From Cephalotus follicularis (taxonomy: Eukaryota > Streptophyta > Magnoliopsida > Oxalidales > Cephalotaceae): 64,000 bases of DNA. Under the pieces are notes generated by a model. It saw only the letters and a list, made by a program, of their open reading frames with translations. It ran no database searches and was not told the origin of the DNA. The position numbers were made by a program, and so were the translations under genes. Shown here piece by piece: positions 11,540-22,791 of the stretch. The first letter of the stretch is position 1; each line of letters opens with the position of its first letter. The DNA lies in the NCBI GenBank assembly GCA_001972305.1, contig BDDD01000420.1:434001-498000 (forward strand), written 5' to 3'.

Positions 11540-12721
11540 ATGCACAGTTGCGTGATTGAACTACTGAAGATTCGCGAGAATCTGGGTCTGGAGTCAGACT
11601 TTCAGATGCATTCTGACGGTATTCTGAGGTACCAGGGACGGGTGTGTCTTCCAGATGATCCTGAGATAAAAAGTGCGTTATTAAATGCAGTGCACAAGTC
11701 AGAGTATAGTATACATCCTGGTAGCACCAAGATGTATCAAGATCTGAAGAGAAACTATTGGTGGTCCGGTATGAATAAGGAGATTGCTGACTATGTTGTA
11801 AAGTGCTATACTTGTCAGACTGTCAAGGTTGAGCATCAGAGGCCAGTGGGTTTGTTACAGCCTTTACCGATTCCAGAGTGGAAATGGGAGCATGTAACGA
11901 TGGATTTTGTTTCGGGTTTTCCTCTTACTCAGAACCATCACAATGTGGTTTGGGTTATTGTGGATCGGCTTACCAAATCAGGTCACTTTTTGCCTACCCA
12001 CGTCATAGATTCAGCGAGCAAGTTGGCTCGGTTATACATCAAGGAGATCGTGAGGTTGCACGGTGTTCCTGTGAGTATAGTTTGTGACAGAGATTCGATC
12101 TTCACTTCCAACTTTTGTAAGAGGTTTCAGACAGCTTTTGGGATGAAGCTGAACCTTAGCACTGCCTTTCACCCACAGACAGATGGTCAGCCAGAGCGTA
12201 CTATCCAGACATTGGAGCATATGCTCTGAGCTTGTATTATCGACTTTGCTGGTACTTGGGAGGACCATATTCCTCTGATAGAGTTTTCTTATAATAACAG
12301 CTATCATTCTAGTATTGGTATGGCACCCTACGAGGCTCTGTATGGAAGAAAGTGTAGATCACCCATTTGTTGGGATGAGGTTGGTGGGCGACCTTTGCTT
12401 GGGTCGGATCTGGTGGAGGAGACTTCTGAGAAAGTTAGGTTTATCAGGGAGAAACTGCTTGCGACTCAAAGCAGGCAGAAGAGCTATGTTGACAGCGTCA
12501 AGAGGAGGCCTCTGACTTTCGACGTTGGTGATCATCTGTTTTTAAAGGTTTCGCCATGGAAGGGTGTGCAGAGATTTGGGAAGAATGGCAAGTTAGCTCC
12601 ACGCTACATTGCTCCTTTTGAGATCTTAGAGAGAGTTGGGGAGGTGGCTTATCAGCTTGCTTTACCTCCTGCACTGTCAAATGTGCACGATGCCTTCCAT
12701 GTGTCTATGCTGAGGAGATAA
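11540..12721 (+). pseudogene. Tekay-1 integrase
   Basis: The zinc finger is VHKSEYSIHPGSTKM ... KCYTCQTVK (HHCC). The catalytic core shows TMDFVSGFPLTQ (first Asp), CDRDSIFTSNFCKRF (second Asp) and PQTDGQPERTIQTLE (Glu). MAPYEALYGRKCRSPICWDE follows. KLAPRYIAPFEILERVGEVAYQLALPP near 12590-12670 is the GPY/F-type module, and LSNVHDAFHVSMLRR ends the domain. It would insert the cDNA. Broken once or a few times. Confidence 0.9.
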
Positions 12722-12945
12722 ATTCGAGACCCGTCACACGTCTTGAATTATGATTCAGTTCCTGTGCAAGATGACCTTTCTTGCAAGGAGTTACCGATAC
12801 AGATTTTGGACTGGAAAACACAGGTATTGAGGAACTGAACCATTCCTATGGTAAAGGTTTAGTGGCAGTTCCATTGACCCGATGACGCGACTTGGGAACA
12901 CGAGGAGGACATTAGAGAGCGTTACACTATTTTGTTTTAGTACTG
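12722..12945 (+). pseudogene. Tekay-1 chromodomain region
   Basis: Downstream of integrase the blocks PIQILDWKTQVLRN and DDATWEHEEDI match the C-terminal chromodomain of Tekay chromoviruses (usual form RNKxIPxVKVLW...EEATWE). Such domains are thought to steer insertion to marked chromatin. Fossil. Confidence 0.75.
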
Positions 12946-12971
12946 TTTTAATTTCGAGGATGAAATTCCTC

Positions 12972-12985
12972 GAAGGAGGGGTGGA
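12972..12985 (+). other. Tekay-1 polypurine tract
   Basis: GAAGGAGGGGTGGA lies immediately before the 3' LTR. This is the usual place for the plus-strand primer. Confidence 0.85.
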
Positions 12986-13719
12986 TGTCATGCCCGGGAT
13001 TTTCATTAATTGTAATATTGTATTTCCCGATGTAACCTCTACATTAAATTAATGATAATTGTGATTTTCCACTTTGTGGTGTTAAGACTTATACAAAAAG
13101 TTAAAGAAATGTTGGGGGAATAGGGCGGGCAGCCGACTGTCTGTGAGATACAGCCGACTAGACCCCATTAAGTGTACCAGTTGCCTGCTGAGGAAACAGC
13201 CGGCTGGAAGTGTCGGTAGAGGCAGCCTACTGCAAAGCAAAGCAGCCGACTACCACGGGTCAGACAGCATAACGTGCTGCCAGATCTGGCATGACAGAGG
13301 GAAAGTGATTTTGGGGGTTGTGCTGGCAGAGAAAAAAAGAGATGAGGGAGAGGGACGATTTTTCTCCATAAAAACACATTTTCTCTCCTCTTCCCATCAA
13401 CAATCCCAGAGGCAGAGAGTTGTGAGGAAGAAAGGAGAGCCGAACTGATTGAGTCGTTAGACGGACCTGGGAGCTTTGAACGCTTCGGATTTGGAACTTA
13501 AAGAGGTGGATTGCAATTCCTAACTTGGAATTCAAAGGTAGGGGAAATTTCATAATTGTGATTTAAGTTCTGTTATAATGGACGTTTATGAATGAAATGC
13601 ATGCAATAGACTGTGAATATGAGCATGAAATGTGTTGTTGTTGATGAATGCTCTGTTTTGAATGGAGTGGGTTGAGAATTGCATGTAATTTCTGCTGATT
13701 TTGTGCACTGCGCGAGGAC

Positions 13720-14165
13720 CAGCCGACTGTTCGAAGAGGACAGCCGACTGTTCAAGGCTACCAGTTGACTGTTTAGTGCGAACAGTCGTCTGCTCAAGGA
13801 AACAGCCGACTATGCTAAGGAGCCAATCGACTGTTCATGCGTTTTAATGGAGATTATCTCCTGTTGTATGATTAGCCGACTGCCAAGAGAAGGCATTCGA
13901 CTGATGGATGGCACAACCGATTGTCTGGGATGATAGTCGACTGTCCACGTGTCACTTTACGCGGATTCGTTGAGATAGCAATGCTGGGTTGAGCGGCGAG
14001 GTAGAAGGTACGTACTGTTCATGAAACAGCCGACTGTTAAGCGAGCAGCCGACTGTCAAACATGAGACAACCGACTGCCAAATCTGGGGCAGCCGACTGT
14101 TAAAAGGAAACAGTCGACTGTCACGAGAAACAGCTGACTGTCATGAAGCGGCAGCCGACTGTTGA
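13720..14165 (+). repeat. Dispersed CAGCCGACTG decamer array, 3' LTR
   Basis: The 3' LTR counterpart of the array at 6780-7210. About 12 RCCGAC cores were counted by eye over the whole 3' LTR. Copies differ between the LTRs mainly by C/T or G/A at the CG (for example CAGTCGACTG, CAGTTGACTG). Confidence 0.8.
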
Positions 14166-14912
14166 GAGACTGACTTGCATTTTGAGCATATGTTTGCATC
14201 ACATTTTGATATGAAATGAATTGATGATTGAAATGCGAATGATTCTAAAGTGTTTTATTCATTTTGGAAATGTGTACATGATTTTATACAAATCATTATT
14301 TGATACGAAAATGTATATTTTGATAAATGTATGTTTTCGACGAATTGAAACATGGTTTCAAAGATGCAACACATTTTAAAATAAATGTATTATATTCAGT
14401 ATTGTATAAATTACTTGGAAACTATTAGATTTGATCTGATTGATTGATTATGATTGATGCCGTATTGGCTGGGGTGACGGAGTGTCGCCGATGGCTGGTG
14501 GAGGGATGTTTTCCTAGGGGCCAGGAGATGGCTAGGAACGCGCAAATACAATGTTACTAGACACATAGTGCAAGTAACACGGTTTACCATGATTGCTGAA
14601 CGCAGACTGCGAGCATCATGAGTTTGATTTATTACTTTGCTTCGTGACCCACGAGTCGGGGGCCGGAGTAAGAGTACGATGTCGGGGCCAGGAGATAACG
14701 ACACTCTTCGTACCGATTCGATTTGATTTGATTTGTCCTTTGAGACATGATTGATGATTTGATGGTTGTAGCCACTTGGCATGGTTGCACCTATTGGAAT
14801 AGATATATATATGTATACATATATATATGTATTGTGATATACTATGTATTGCATCATGGATGCATTCATTACATGACATTCATTATCATTGACCCTAAAT
14901 TACACTTATGAT

Positions 14913-14937
14913 TTAGCCGAGTGAGGACAAAGGCTAA
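14913..14937 (+). other. LTR stem-loop, Tekay-1 3' LTR
   Basis: TTAGCC (14913-14918) and GGCTAA (14932-14937), a perfect stem with a 13-base loop. C-rich sequence and TTACAG follow. Confidence 0.62.
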
Positions 14938-15330
14938 CCCCTTACTATTACAGATTGATGCAGTGACTTGGTTTTCAAGCGTGTGTGGCCGAATCAGAGG
15001 GGATACGGAGTTTTATCTACTTGAATAAATGTTAAACAATGTATTAAAACATGTTTTAGTTTGGATTACTGTACTGATGTATATAGTGATGTTGATCAAC
15101 TTTGATCATGCTCCATTTGTGGGTAGTTGATAATGACTTAATAAATTTAAATATCGGAATCATGTGCTATGGGACGCATGGTTCGGTTTTACTTTCAGCT
15201 TATCATTAAATCTTCCTCAAGATGTTATTGGTATTTAAAGTTTTAATTTTACCATATTTGCATAAGCTGAATATTTATGTTAAATTGTCATGACCTTTAT
15301 GTTGTCAATGAAACGGGGTGTGACAGTTTT

Positions 15331-15614
15331 GTTTTGACAGAGCTTGTATTGTAAACTATATTGAAAAGATTGATGTTTAGTATCGTATTGTATCGTTTCA
15401 TGGAATGATTGTAAGTATTGATGGATTATTGATATAGTATTGATGGAAAATTGTCATGGTTTTGCAAGAGAATTATATTGTATCTTCTGCATATTGAGAT
15501 GTATTGTAAAGTTTTTGGTTTTCCACATTTTTATATTTCTAGTCCTCACCATTGTATTGTGTGTTGGATTGAGAGTAATGCCACGTGTCCGTCCTCCGGG
15601 TGCGGGGTGTTACA
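15331..15614 (+). repeat. Solo-LTR-like unit, right part
   Basis: The continuation of the unit at 4939-5969 after Tekay-1. It ends GTGCGGGGTGTTACA at 15614, a common Gypsy LTR end. No primer site follows. Small ORFs here (15440-15702) lack coding features. Confidence 0.6.
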
Positions 15615-17116
15615 AATCCAAAATGGAACTTTCTACAAAGAAGACCAAAATTTATGGCCACACTATTTTGTAGACAATAAGAGAATGAAGAGAAAATGGT
15701 AGCCAACATTATATTTAACCATTTGAAAAAATCAATATCACAACAATCATTCAGTTACGAAAAATCCCACTCAGCAGACAAGGAATCATTCAATTACAAA
15801 CAACAGTAACTCCACTCCAACAAATTCTGAAGAAATATAGAAGAAATACGGCAAAAACGTCAGCATCGTAGTTGCCATTCACTATTTGAAGCACTCATGA
15901 GATAAGATCCTATTCATGAATAGTAACTCTACCAGACAAGTTACTATTTATCAATAGTAAACCCACTCATCCAAGTCTATATGACGAAGCATTCTCCATT
16001 CATTCAAGACAAGTTTCAATTTCAAGAAGTTTTTCATTTTGAGAGCTTAGGAAGCTTTGTTCAAAGTTTTCTTTAAACCATTCCAACAATTAGTATTATG
16101 AATCTTTCTCTAGTTGTAAACACTTAGAGTCTAAGTGTAAACACTTGAGTTGTAACCTTCCTACTCCACCAGTATTTGTAACCAGTCCACGAAGTATTGA
16201 AACCATTCCTCCAAGAATTGTAACCATTTCGGCATAAGCTCCGACCACCAATAGTTGTAAGTATTTTAAGTATTTCATGTACTTAAATAAATTCAAGTAC
16301 TGTTCTGTTTAACTATTCATTAAGTTTTTCGTCAACTATTTGGCCACTACTCATTGAGTTTTCTGGCAACTATTCTGGTAAAATTTCCTGAATTAAGGCA
16401 AAACAATTTTATTTAACTGATCCATCGACATGGTCGGATTATCCGCCTGACAGTGCGAAGAAAGTTAAACTTTTATTTACTTTAAGCCATTTAGTTTCAA
16501 GTATTCGAAAGGATCCATCTATCAGTGCAGACTACCACTGGATAGTCTGGAAACTTTACCATTTACTGCTATCATATCAATTGATTTAATTTTCAGTATT
16601 CAAAGGGATCCATACATCATGAAACCTTTTCCATTTAACTTCTTTATATCAATTGCTGCAATTCAATTTACTTTTATTTCAGTCATTTAAATTCAGTATT
16701 TCAATTACAACAATTTCAATTCATTTATATATTTTCAGTCACTATTTATATTATTTCAATTTCAGTCATTTTATTCTTCTCTTTACATCTCTTCTTAGCG
16801 TTCTTAATCTTGCCTTACTTTATCATTTTATCTGTTACTTATCTCGATTCCAATTATCACTGGCTTTTGTCCCCCAAATGGTATCCCAGCCATTTAAGAT
16901 TTTGGATCAATAGGGTCATTTAAGATTCTTCTTGAATTTCTTCCAATGTTTCTTGTAGTTTTTTGATTTGTTCTTGGAGCTCTTTTTTGTTAGATGAGGA
17001 TGTAATGGCTGATTGGATTTGGCTTTTTGTCAAAGTGAAGTGTTGATCTTGTTGCGATTTCAATGACTTAGATTTTAATGAATGTAGAATAGTTGCAGAT
17101 GTACATTTTGGACAAG
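15615..17116. other. AT-rich unassigned stretch, possibly pararetrovirus-derived
   Basis: 1.5 kb between two LTRs with no recognised domain. In plus orientation there is a TATA-like CTATATGA near 15980, the repeated phrase TGTAAACACTT at 16115-16150, an AAATAAAT signal near 16287 and a long AT-rich leader-like stretch. TGGTATCCCAGC at 16878-16889 is two bases from the tRNA-Met primer site. That order resembles the promoter, terminal redundancy and primer site of plant pararetroviruses. The only frame after it is antisense, so the reading is weak. It could equally be AT-rich flank or LTR debris. Confidence 0.25.
16919..17116 (-). pseudogene. Coiled-coil ORF fragment, unrecognised
   Basis: A minus-strand frame open from the LTR-A edge for about 65 codons. 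It starts TSCPKCTSATILHS and ends in a heptad-like, Glu/Lys/Leu-rich stretch (ELQEQIKKLQETLEEIQEES). Its stop is followed at once by ATGA, so the next frame would start within a few bases. Closely abutting small ORFs with coiled coils occur in badnavirus-like pararetroviruses, but I cannot match the sequence to a known protein. The N-terminus is cut by LTR-A. Confidence 0.3.
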
Positions 17117-17827
17117 ATGTAACACCCCATAGCTGTTTTTGGAGTCTAAGAAAAACTTTTTCTATGGTGGATATTTTTTGTTTTTATGGGCTTTGGACTT
17201 ATTTGAGTAAGAGAGGAAAGTTAGGTGGTAATGTTGTTATAAGCCCAAGTGTAAAGTGTGATTAGTAATAGTTGGAGGACTTAAGAGCAAAGCTTGTTGA
17301 GGAAGATTCCAAGTCCCAAGGTAAAATGATGGCTTAAGTTGGGTTTAGCAAGAGATATTTTCTTTTTGGGTGTTGGATTTTCTCTTAGCTTCGGCAGGTT
17401 AGAGTAAGAGAGAGAAAGCTCTAGTTTTTCTTCTTCTTCTTCCTTATCATTCACGAGCTGGAGGAGAGCAGTAGTTTGAAGCTTTCCAAGCTTAGTGGAG
17501 GAGCATCCAGGCGCAGTAGTAGACGAGGAGAAAGAGGAGAAGTTCTCGTCAGAGTAAGGCAGTAAAGAACGCAGCCAAGAACTGTGAGTGGGACATCCTT
17601 TCTATGTTAGTGGTTATTTCATGATGTTTCTTGATAATTCATTCAGTCTTCAATTCCAGTACACTGAGAGCTTTCTAAGGGGAATTTGTTTCTCTAGCGT
17701 TTCCTTGTTTGGTTTCCTTGACAGAAGAGAGAGAGAGCTTTCGAGCATTAGATCTCCAGTTTCTTCTAAGTGATTTAGTCACTTTCCGGATAAGGTAACG
17801 TGTACATGCTCAACTCCACTCCTCGCC

Positions 17828-18075
17828 CTACTATTGTCTAGGATAGGAAGTCGAGCGAGTTTGCCCCCAGGTCCTACCTGGATCTCCTCTACACTATTGT
17901 CTATGATGGTGTTTAGGGTTTGAATGCAGCCGAGCACTATGTACATAGCTCCAACCTTCTCGGCCTACTATTGCCTATGATGGGAAGTCGGGCGAGACTA
18001 TCCCCAGGTCCTACCAAGATCTCCTTTACACTATTGTCTATGATGGTGTTTAGGGTTTGAGTACAGCAGATCTAA
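17828..18075 (+). repeat. 137-bp tandem duplication in LTR-A
   Basis: Two copies, beginning near 17828 and 17965. Each runs CTACTATTG, then CCCCCAGGTCCTACC or its variant, then ACACTATTGTCTATGATGG and TTTAGGGTTTGA. A diverged single copy of the same module (TTGTCTATGATGGTATGCTG) lies in LTR-B near 21640-21670, so the two LTRs are related. Confidence 0.75.
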
Positions 18076-18630
18076 GTTGCCAGAGTAGAGATTAGAGCCT
18101 TTCAGTAAGTCTTCTAGAAGAGGACCTTGTCCTCGACAGTCATGCCTTCAGCTCAGATAAGTAAGTAAAGCAAAGAAATAGCAAGCTTAGAGAAGAACCA
18201 TGGGTTCTCAGCAGATATTGCCAAGCAGGCTTCGGCCTAGATCAGCTCAGCTCAGCGCTACAATAAGTTGGCAAATATACTATGTAAACAGTAAAGCAAA
18301 GCATAGCAAAGAAAAGTAAGTTCCAAGTTAGTTAATCCTTGTCGGCACTTTAGGCCAAGCTGGATCCTCTTCCAGAGCACTTCAACAAGTCTTTGTTTCA
18401 TCTCAAGTTTTCTTCACCTTTTGTATGTATCATAGTGCATCAGTTAAGCAGTGGAAAGAGTAAGCTTTTCTTTCATGTCCTTTGAGCGTTTCTTCAGACG
18501 TGAGCCATGACATTTATGGTTGTATAGTTTGTTTTTCCCCAGTTGGGATCCTTAATCATGTTCATGGCATGTTTTCTTTCAGCGTATTCATTTTAAGGAA
18601 TGTACCAGAGGATGTTTTGTTCTCATTCAC

Positions 18631-18647
18631 TTAGTCAGTTGGACTAA
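18631..18647 (+). other. LTR stem-loop, LTR-A (TTAGTC/GACTAA)
   Basis: TTAGTC at 18631-18636, a 5-base loop, GACTAA at 18642-18647. It pairs perfectly although one base of each arm differs from the Tekay-1 form. A pyrimidine-rich stretch ending TTTTGTAG follows. Confidence 0.62.
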
Positions 18648-21600
18648 TCCCCTCACAGTTTCTTTTGTAGAGGACCTAAAAGGAGGAGGAGGAGATCCTC
18701 CAGACCAGTAGTAGAGAACTAAGGAAGGTAGCTTTTTGACCTCGGCATCTCGGATGATGCGGACCAGATGTCTAGCATTGCGTAGCATTGGGCATTCTTT
18801 TGGGTTCCTCTACTTTCTTTTTGTTGTAGAGTAGCCGAGAGTATATCTTTTGTATACAAAGTAAGCTCGTGTTATTCTTTTGTTGAACATAGGATGTTTT
18901 AGTCAGAGGACAAACTTGTTATGTAATAGTACTTTCAAGAAAGTATTTAATGTTTCTAGTCAGTGGTTTAGTTTTACCTTATGTTATGATGTATGTTTTG
19001 TGTTGTAAGCTTTATTTTTAAGGTTCACCCGAGGAGCTGGAGAGTCCTCGGATAGTATAAGAGAGGATAACCCAGCAGAGGATAACCCAGCAGAGGACGG
19101 TAGGTGTGGATGTCTCGAGTATGAGGTTTTCATCGAGGAGGCTGGTAGTCCCCGGATGAGGAGATAAGACTTTTGGGTAAGCAAAGGCTCTAAGAGGAGT
19201 CCTCGAAAAAAGGTCAGAGGAGAGAAGAAAGTCAGAGGTCTGAGGACCACTTGAAGTTTCTAGCACTACAGTGTTTTAGGTTTAGTTAAGCTATACGTTT
19301 TGCAGACCTGAAGTTTAATTGATCTTGTGAGTAGCACGGGGGTGTTTTTGTAACATCCGTGTCTCGATTAGATTAGTAAAGTGTATTTCGTAAATCATAA
19401 AGTGGTGGTAACATATGGTTTTAGATTTTTGGGGAGAAAGAGACATGCGGTGGATCACAGAAATACGTTGAGTGCGTTATTGTTATTATCATTTCTATTA
19501 TTAATATTTATTATTATTATTACTAAAAAAAACAGAGTTACGGGCGCGTCTAGAAGGCACTAGATGCGCCAAAGGGAAATATTAAATATTGGAGAAGAGA
19601 GTCGGGCGTAATGAATACAGAGGACGACGGAGAGTGAGAGAGAGACGCCGGGCATCGGAGCCGGAAGGGAGAGACAACAAGCGGCGTGCAGTCTTCACAG
19701 TAAGGTCTCCTTCACTTTTCTTTCTTCTTTTCTTCCTGAGTTTTGCCATCACTGTCGTCTTGGCAGTACGTCTCTAGCTCCGACAATCGCTCATAGTGGA
19801 GCTAGTCGTTGTCCTAGAGGTCAGTTCTTCCTCGCTTGGTCGTAGCTCAGACATTTTCCGGCGATTTTGGCGTTGGTTCGACAACTGTGTCGACTCAGCA
19901 AATTGACGTGGTGGAAGTTGTGACGATGTGTTACACGGCGAGTCGTGTCGAGTCTTCGGTAGTGACATGTAGATTGGAAGATTTGGAGGTTAAGGAGGAC
20001 GTCGTTGGAAAGTGGCAGAAGCTCCAGCGACCCACAGTCTTTTTTCTGGCAAACCCCAGTTTTACGGTAAGTCGCAATTCACTTTTTTCTGTTCTAATGG
20101 GTTGATTTGTTCTGATGCCGTGAATTGTACTAAGTCTCTACCGTTGGCAACTTTTGGTAACCATTGATAGGGGCTGCTAGCGGGGGCTGTTTTGTTGCCT
20201 CTGTGCCGAAATCCTTGAAGCGACTTGTGCGGCAGTATGTTGAAGCCATCCATGATAGTTTTTGGCAGTGAATTCAGTGAGTTCTTATTTTGAATATGTG
20301 CATATATTCATAAATATTCTGGTTGTATTTGATAGAATGCGAGATTCTAGCATAAATGTTGAAGTGTTTGAAAGACATGGTTATGAGTAGTTATAGAATT
20401 GAAAGTGTTTAAGGGTTTAATGAATGGTATTTGTATGAGTATGTTTAGGTTGGAATTATTGAGTATTGAGTATTAAGAGTAGAGATTGAATGGATATATG
20501 AAGATGATTTGCATATGTGCATATATATAGATGAAACATAGAAACTATTAGTGGAAAGTGTAAAAAATGAGATAGTAAGGTTATGTAAGTGGTACAGTGC
20601 ATTTATAAGCGATAGGGAGATTATGTGAATACGTTGAAAATGTATTATAAGTTGCTAAGAGAGTACATGTGAATGGGGTGGCAATGAATCTTTGAGATTC
20701 ATGGATGTTAGAGATTCTAGTAAGTGTAAAATGGGGAATATAGCTATCGTATAGCCTATACTTACATTTTATGCATCTCTCGTTATATAAGCATGGAAAG
20801 TATGCTTATAGATATTGTTATGTAATAATGTTGTAGACTTGGAATCCTGTATTCGATCCAGAGCCATCGAAGGGTTAACCAGCGGTTGTTATCTTTCGTA
20901 AATCTGTGAGTAGAACATCTCCTTCCTTACTTTATCTTATTTGTTCTTGATATTCCTTGATGATGGATATTGATTCTTTTGTGATTTTTAAATGCCATAG
21001 CTTGTCGATTCATATTATTTGTTGATAGCCCATTTGTCGATTGTGACTTGTTGATATCCTATATTGTTGATTCCTAAGCTTGTTGATAGCCCTTGGGGTT
21101 GGTTTCCATCATTGTTTATTCGAAATCCCTTATTGGGCATTCTTGATTGAACTCCTATATTGCTATGAGATAGTTGAGATTGTATATTCATTTTGCCTTG
21201 CTTTTATCTCCGCTTGACTCCCGCGGATGGATATTGCTTCGTGTTATCATTATATTCATTCTATTTTCATAACGTTATATTGAGAGTCCTGCTGTTTTCA
21301 TATGTGCCATGTTTTTTTGTGATATGTGATCTTGGTAGGGATTTGTATTTCGTTTGACTTTTGTTGATATATTCATTGGTTTGTGATATGATTTCGAGCG
21401 GGTTTATGCTCGATGTTCTGGGCGACTTGGTCACCTTCTCACACTTGTGACATTGTGACTTGTTATATTGTTATACTGTGTTATATTTTGATGCCAGGTA
21501 CCAGGATTTCTAATATGTATTATCGGTCAATGGTGAGGGTACGTTCGATGATCAACTTTCCTTAGTATGCCCATTGGTCTATGATAGGGTGCTACGTGGG

Positions 21601-21704
21601 AACTGCCCCCGGGTTCCATACCAGGATCTGCGACATACAATTGTCTATGATGGTATGCTGAGTGTGAGTGCAGCTGACGCTCTGTCCCTCATCAATTTGA
21701 CCGT

Positions 21705-21893
21705 GTTGACTATGTGATTCCCATGAGGGTAGATCTGTGAAATAACGACATCCCATCGGTCGATGTTGTGATATATGTGATTTCGACGAGGGCAGATCCG
21801 TGAAATAACGACGTCCCCTCGGTCGATGTTGTGATACATGTGATTCCGACGAGGGCAGATCCATGAAATAACGACGTCCCCTCGGTCGAGGTT
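21705..21893 (+). repeat. 63-bp tandem repeat, about three copies, in LTR-B
   Basis: Copies share GACGAGGGCAGATCCGTGAA then ATAACGACGTCCCCTCGGTC and end GATGTT. The first copy is the most diverged. The overlapping minus-strand ORFs (21592-21896) have repetitive peptides only because of this array. Confidence 0.88.
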
Positions 21894-22774
21894 CATATAT
21901 GTATTATTGTTGCAGCGGTTGTATTATGATGCCATGTGATTTGGCGGCAGGTATGAGACAGTGATATGATTGGTACCAGCATCCTCTTATATTAATATGT
22001 TTTCCTGAGCACATATTACATTATTGATATTGATATTGTCATGATCGTATGTTTAATCTTTGATATCGAGATACTTGATACTATTGTGACTCTCATGTAT
22101 TTGATTGGTGCCTTGAGTATGATATTTGTTCAGTGGACTTCTTTGGTGAGTCACTGGTTATTCCATTGGAGTCGTGCATTGTGCTTTTCATTATTGTTGA
22201 TCATATCCATAATTCGTGATATTTTATTGTACTTGGGAAGTCCTGAGCTTTGAGTTTGTTCAATGGAACTTTTATCGTTGACTTCCGAGTTTCATTTATG
22301 GAGCTTTGTTAATGTCTATGGTCATAATTGTAGAACTTGTGTATTGAGATGATCTTGTCATCCTTTTGGATCTCTTTTGTGGAACTTGATATCATTGAGA
22401 ATTTCGATGCCCTTGTTGGTCTTGATATTCTCTGTTGATTTTGATAACCTCTTAGATCTTGATATTCCTTTGTGGATCTGGATATCCTTGTGGATCTTGA
22501 GTGTCGTTGTGGATCTTATTCATATTGTAGTTCTTGTATACATCGTTGATCTCGTTGCATTCGGGCATCTTGATAAGGTTTTGGATCTTGCTTATCTTTT
22601 AAAATTTGTGTACTTTTTGTGAATCTTGTTTCTTTGGTGGATCCTGGTTAACTTTATTGATTTTGATTTCATTTCTTGCTGTGGATTTATATTGTATTCT
22701 ACTTTGAGTTTGTATTGTTTCTCCTTTTGTTCAGTATATAGCTATGGGAGATGTATTCATTTGTTTCTACTCAC

Positions 22775-22791
22775 TTAGTCATTTTGACTAA
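22775..22791 (+). other. LTR stem-loop, LTR-B (TTAGTC/GACTAA)
   Basis: TTAGTC (22775-22780), loop ATTTT, GACTAA (22786-22791), followed by a long pyrimidine run ending CTTCTAG. Confidence 0.62.

Larger units (their letters stand above)
5975..15325 (+). mobile_element. Tekay-1: near full-length Ty3/Gypsy Tekay chromovirus
   Basis: Both LTRs, a primer site, gag, PR, RT, RH, IN, a chromodomain and a polypurine tract are present in order. The termini are TGTCAC/TGTCAT and TGTGACA. A 5-bp target duplication GTTTT flanks it at 5970-5974 and 15326-15330, so the ends are exact. It lies inside the solo-LTR-like unit 4939-15614. Coding is broken in several places. A by-eye comparison of the first ~175 bases of the two LTRs gives about 17 differences, so it is probably the oldest of the complete insertions here. 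The Tekay assignment rests on polyprotein sequence, long LTRs and the C-terminal chromodomain. Confidence 0.95.
12986..15325 (+). repeat. Tekay-1 3' LTR
   Basis: 2340 bp, from TGTCATGCCC to GGGTGTGACA. Colinear with the 5' LTR but with some length differences. It carries the same decamer array (13720-14165), a TA-rich stretch (14800-14840) and the stem-loop (14913-14937). The target duplication GTTTT follows. Confidence 0.94.
17117..19348 (+). repeat. LTR-A: Tekay-like LTR, apparently solo
   Basis: Starts TGTAACACCCC at 17117 and ends at about 19343 in GGGGGTGTT, where LTR-B begins. About 2.2 kb. It has a CT-rich leader-like run (17425-17450), a 137-bp tandem duplication (17828-18075) and the stem-loop (18631-18647) shared with Tekay LTRs. 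No partner LTR or coding is in the window. The small ORFs 17588-17773 and 18984-19266 have no coding features. Confidence 0.65.

Noticed and set aside
4934-15619. A clean solo LTR with target duplication
   Set aside because: TG...CA ends are present, but the flanks GATAT and AATCC do not match.
16878-16889. TGGTATCCCAGC as a true primer binding site
   Set aside because: Two mismatches, no LTR end beside it and no sense-strand gag after it; kept only as part of a weak pararetrovirus idea.
21592-21896. Two overlapping repetitive-peptide ORFs on the minus strand
   Set aside because: They are translations of the 63-bp tandem repeat inside LTR-B.
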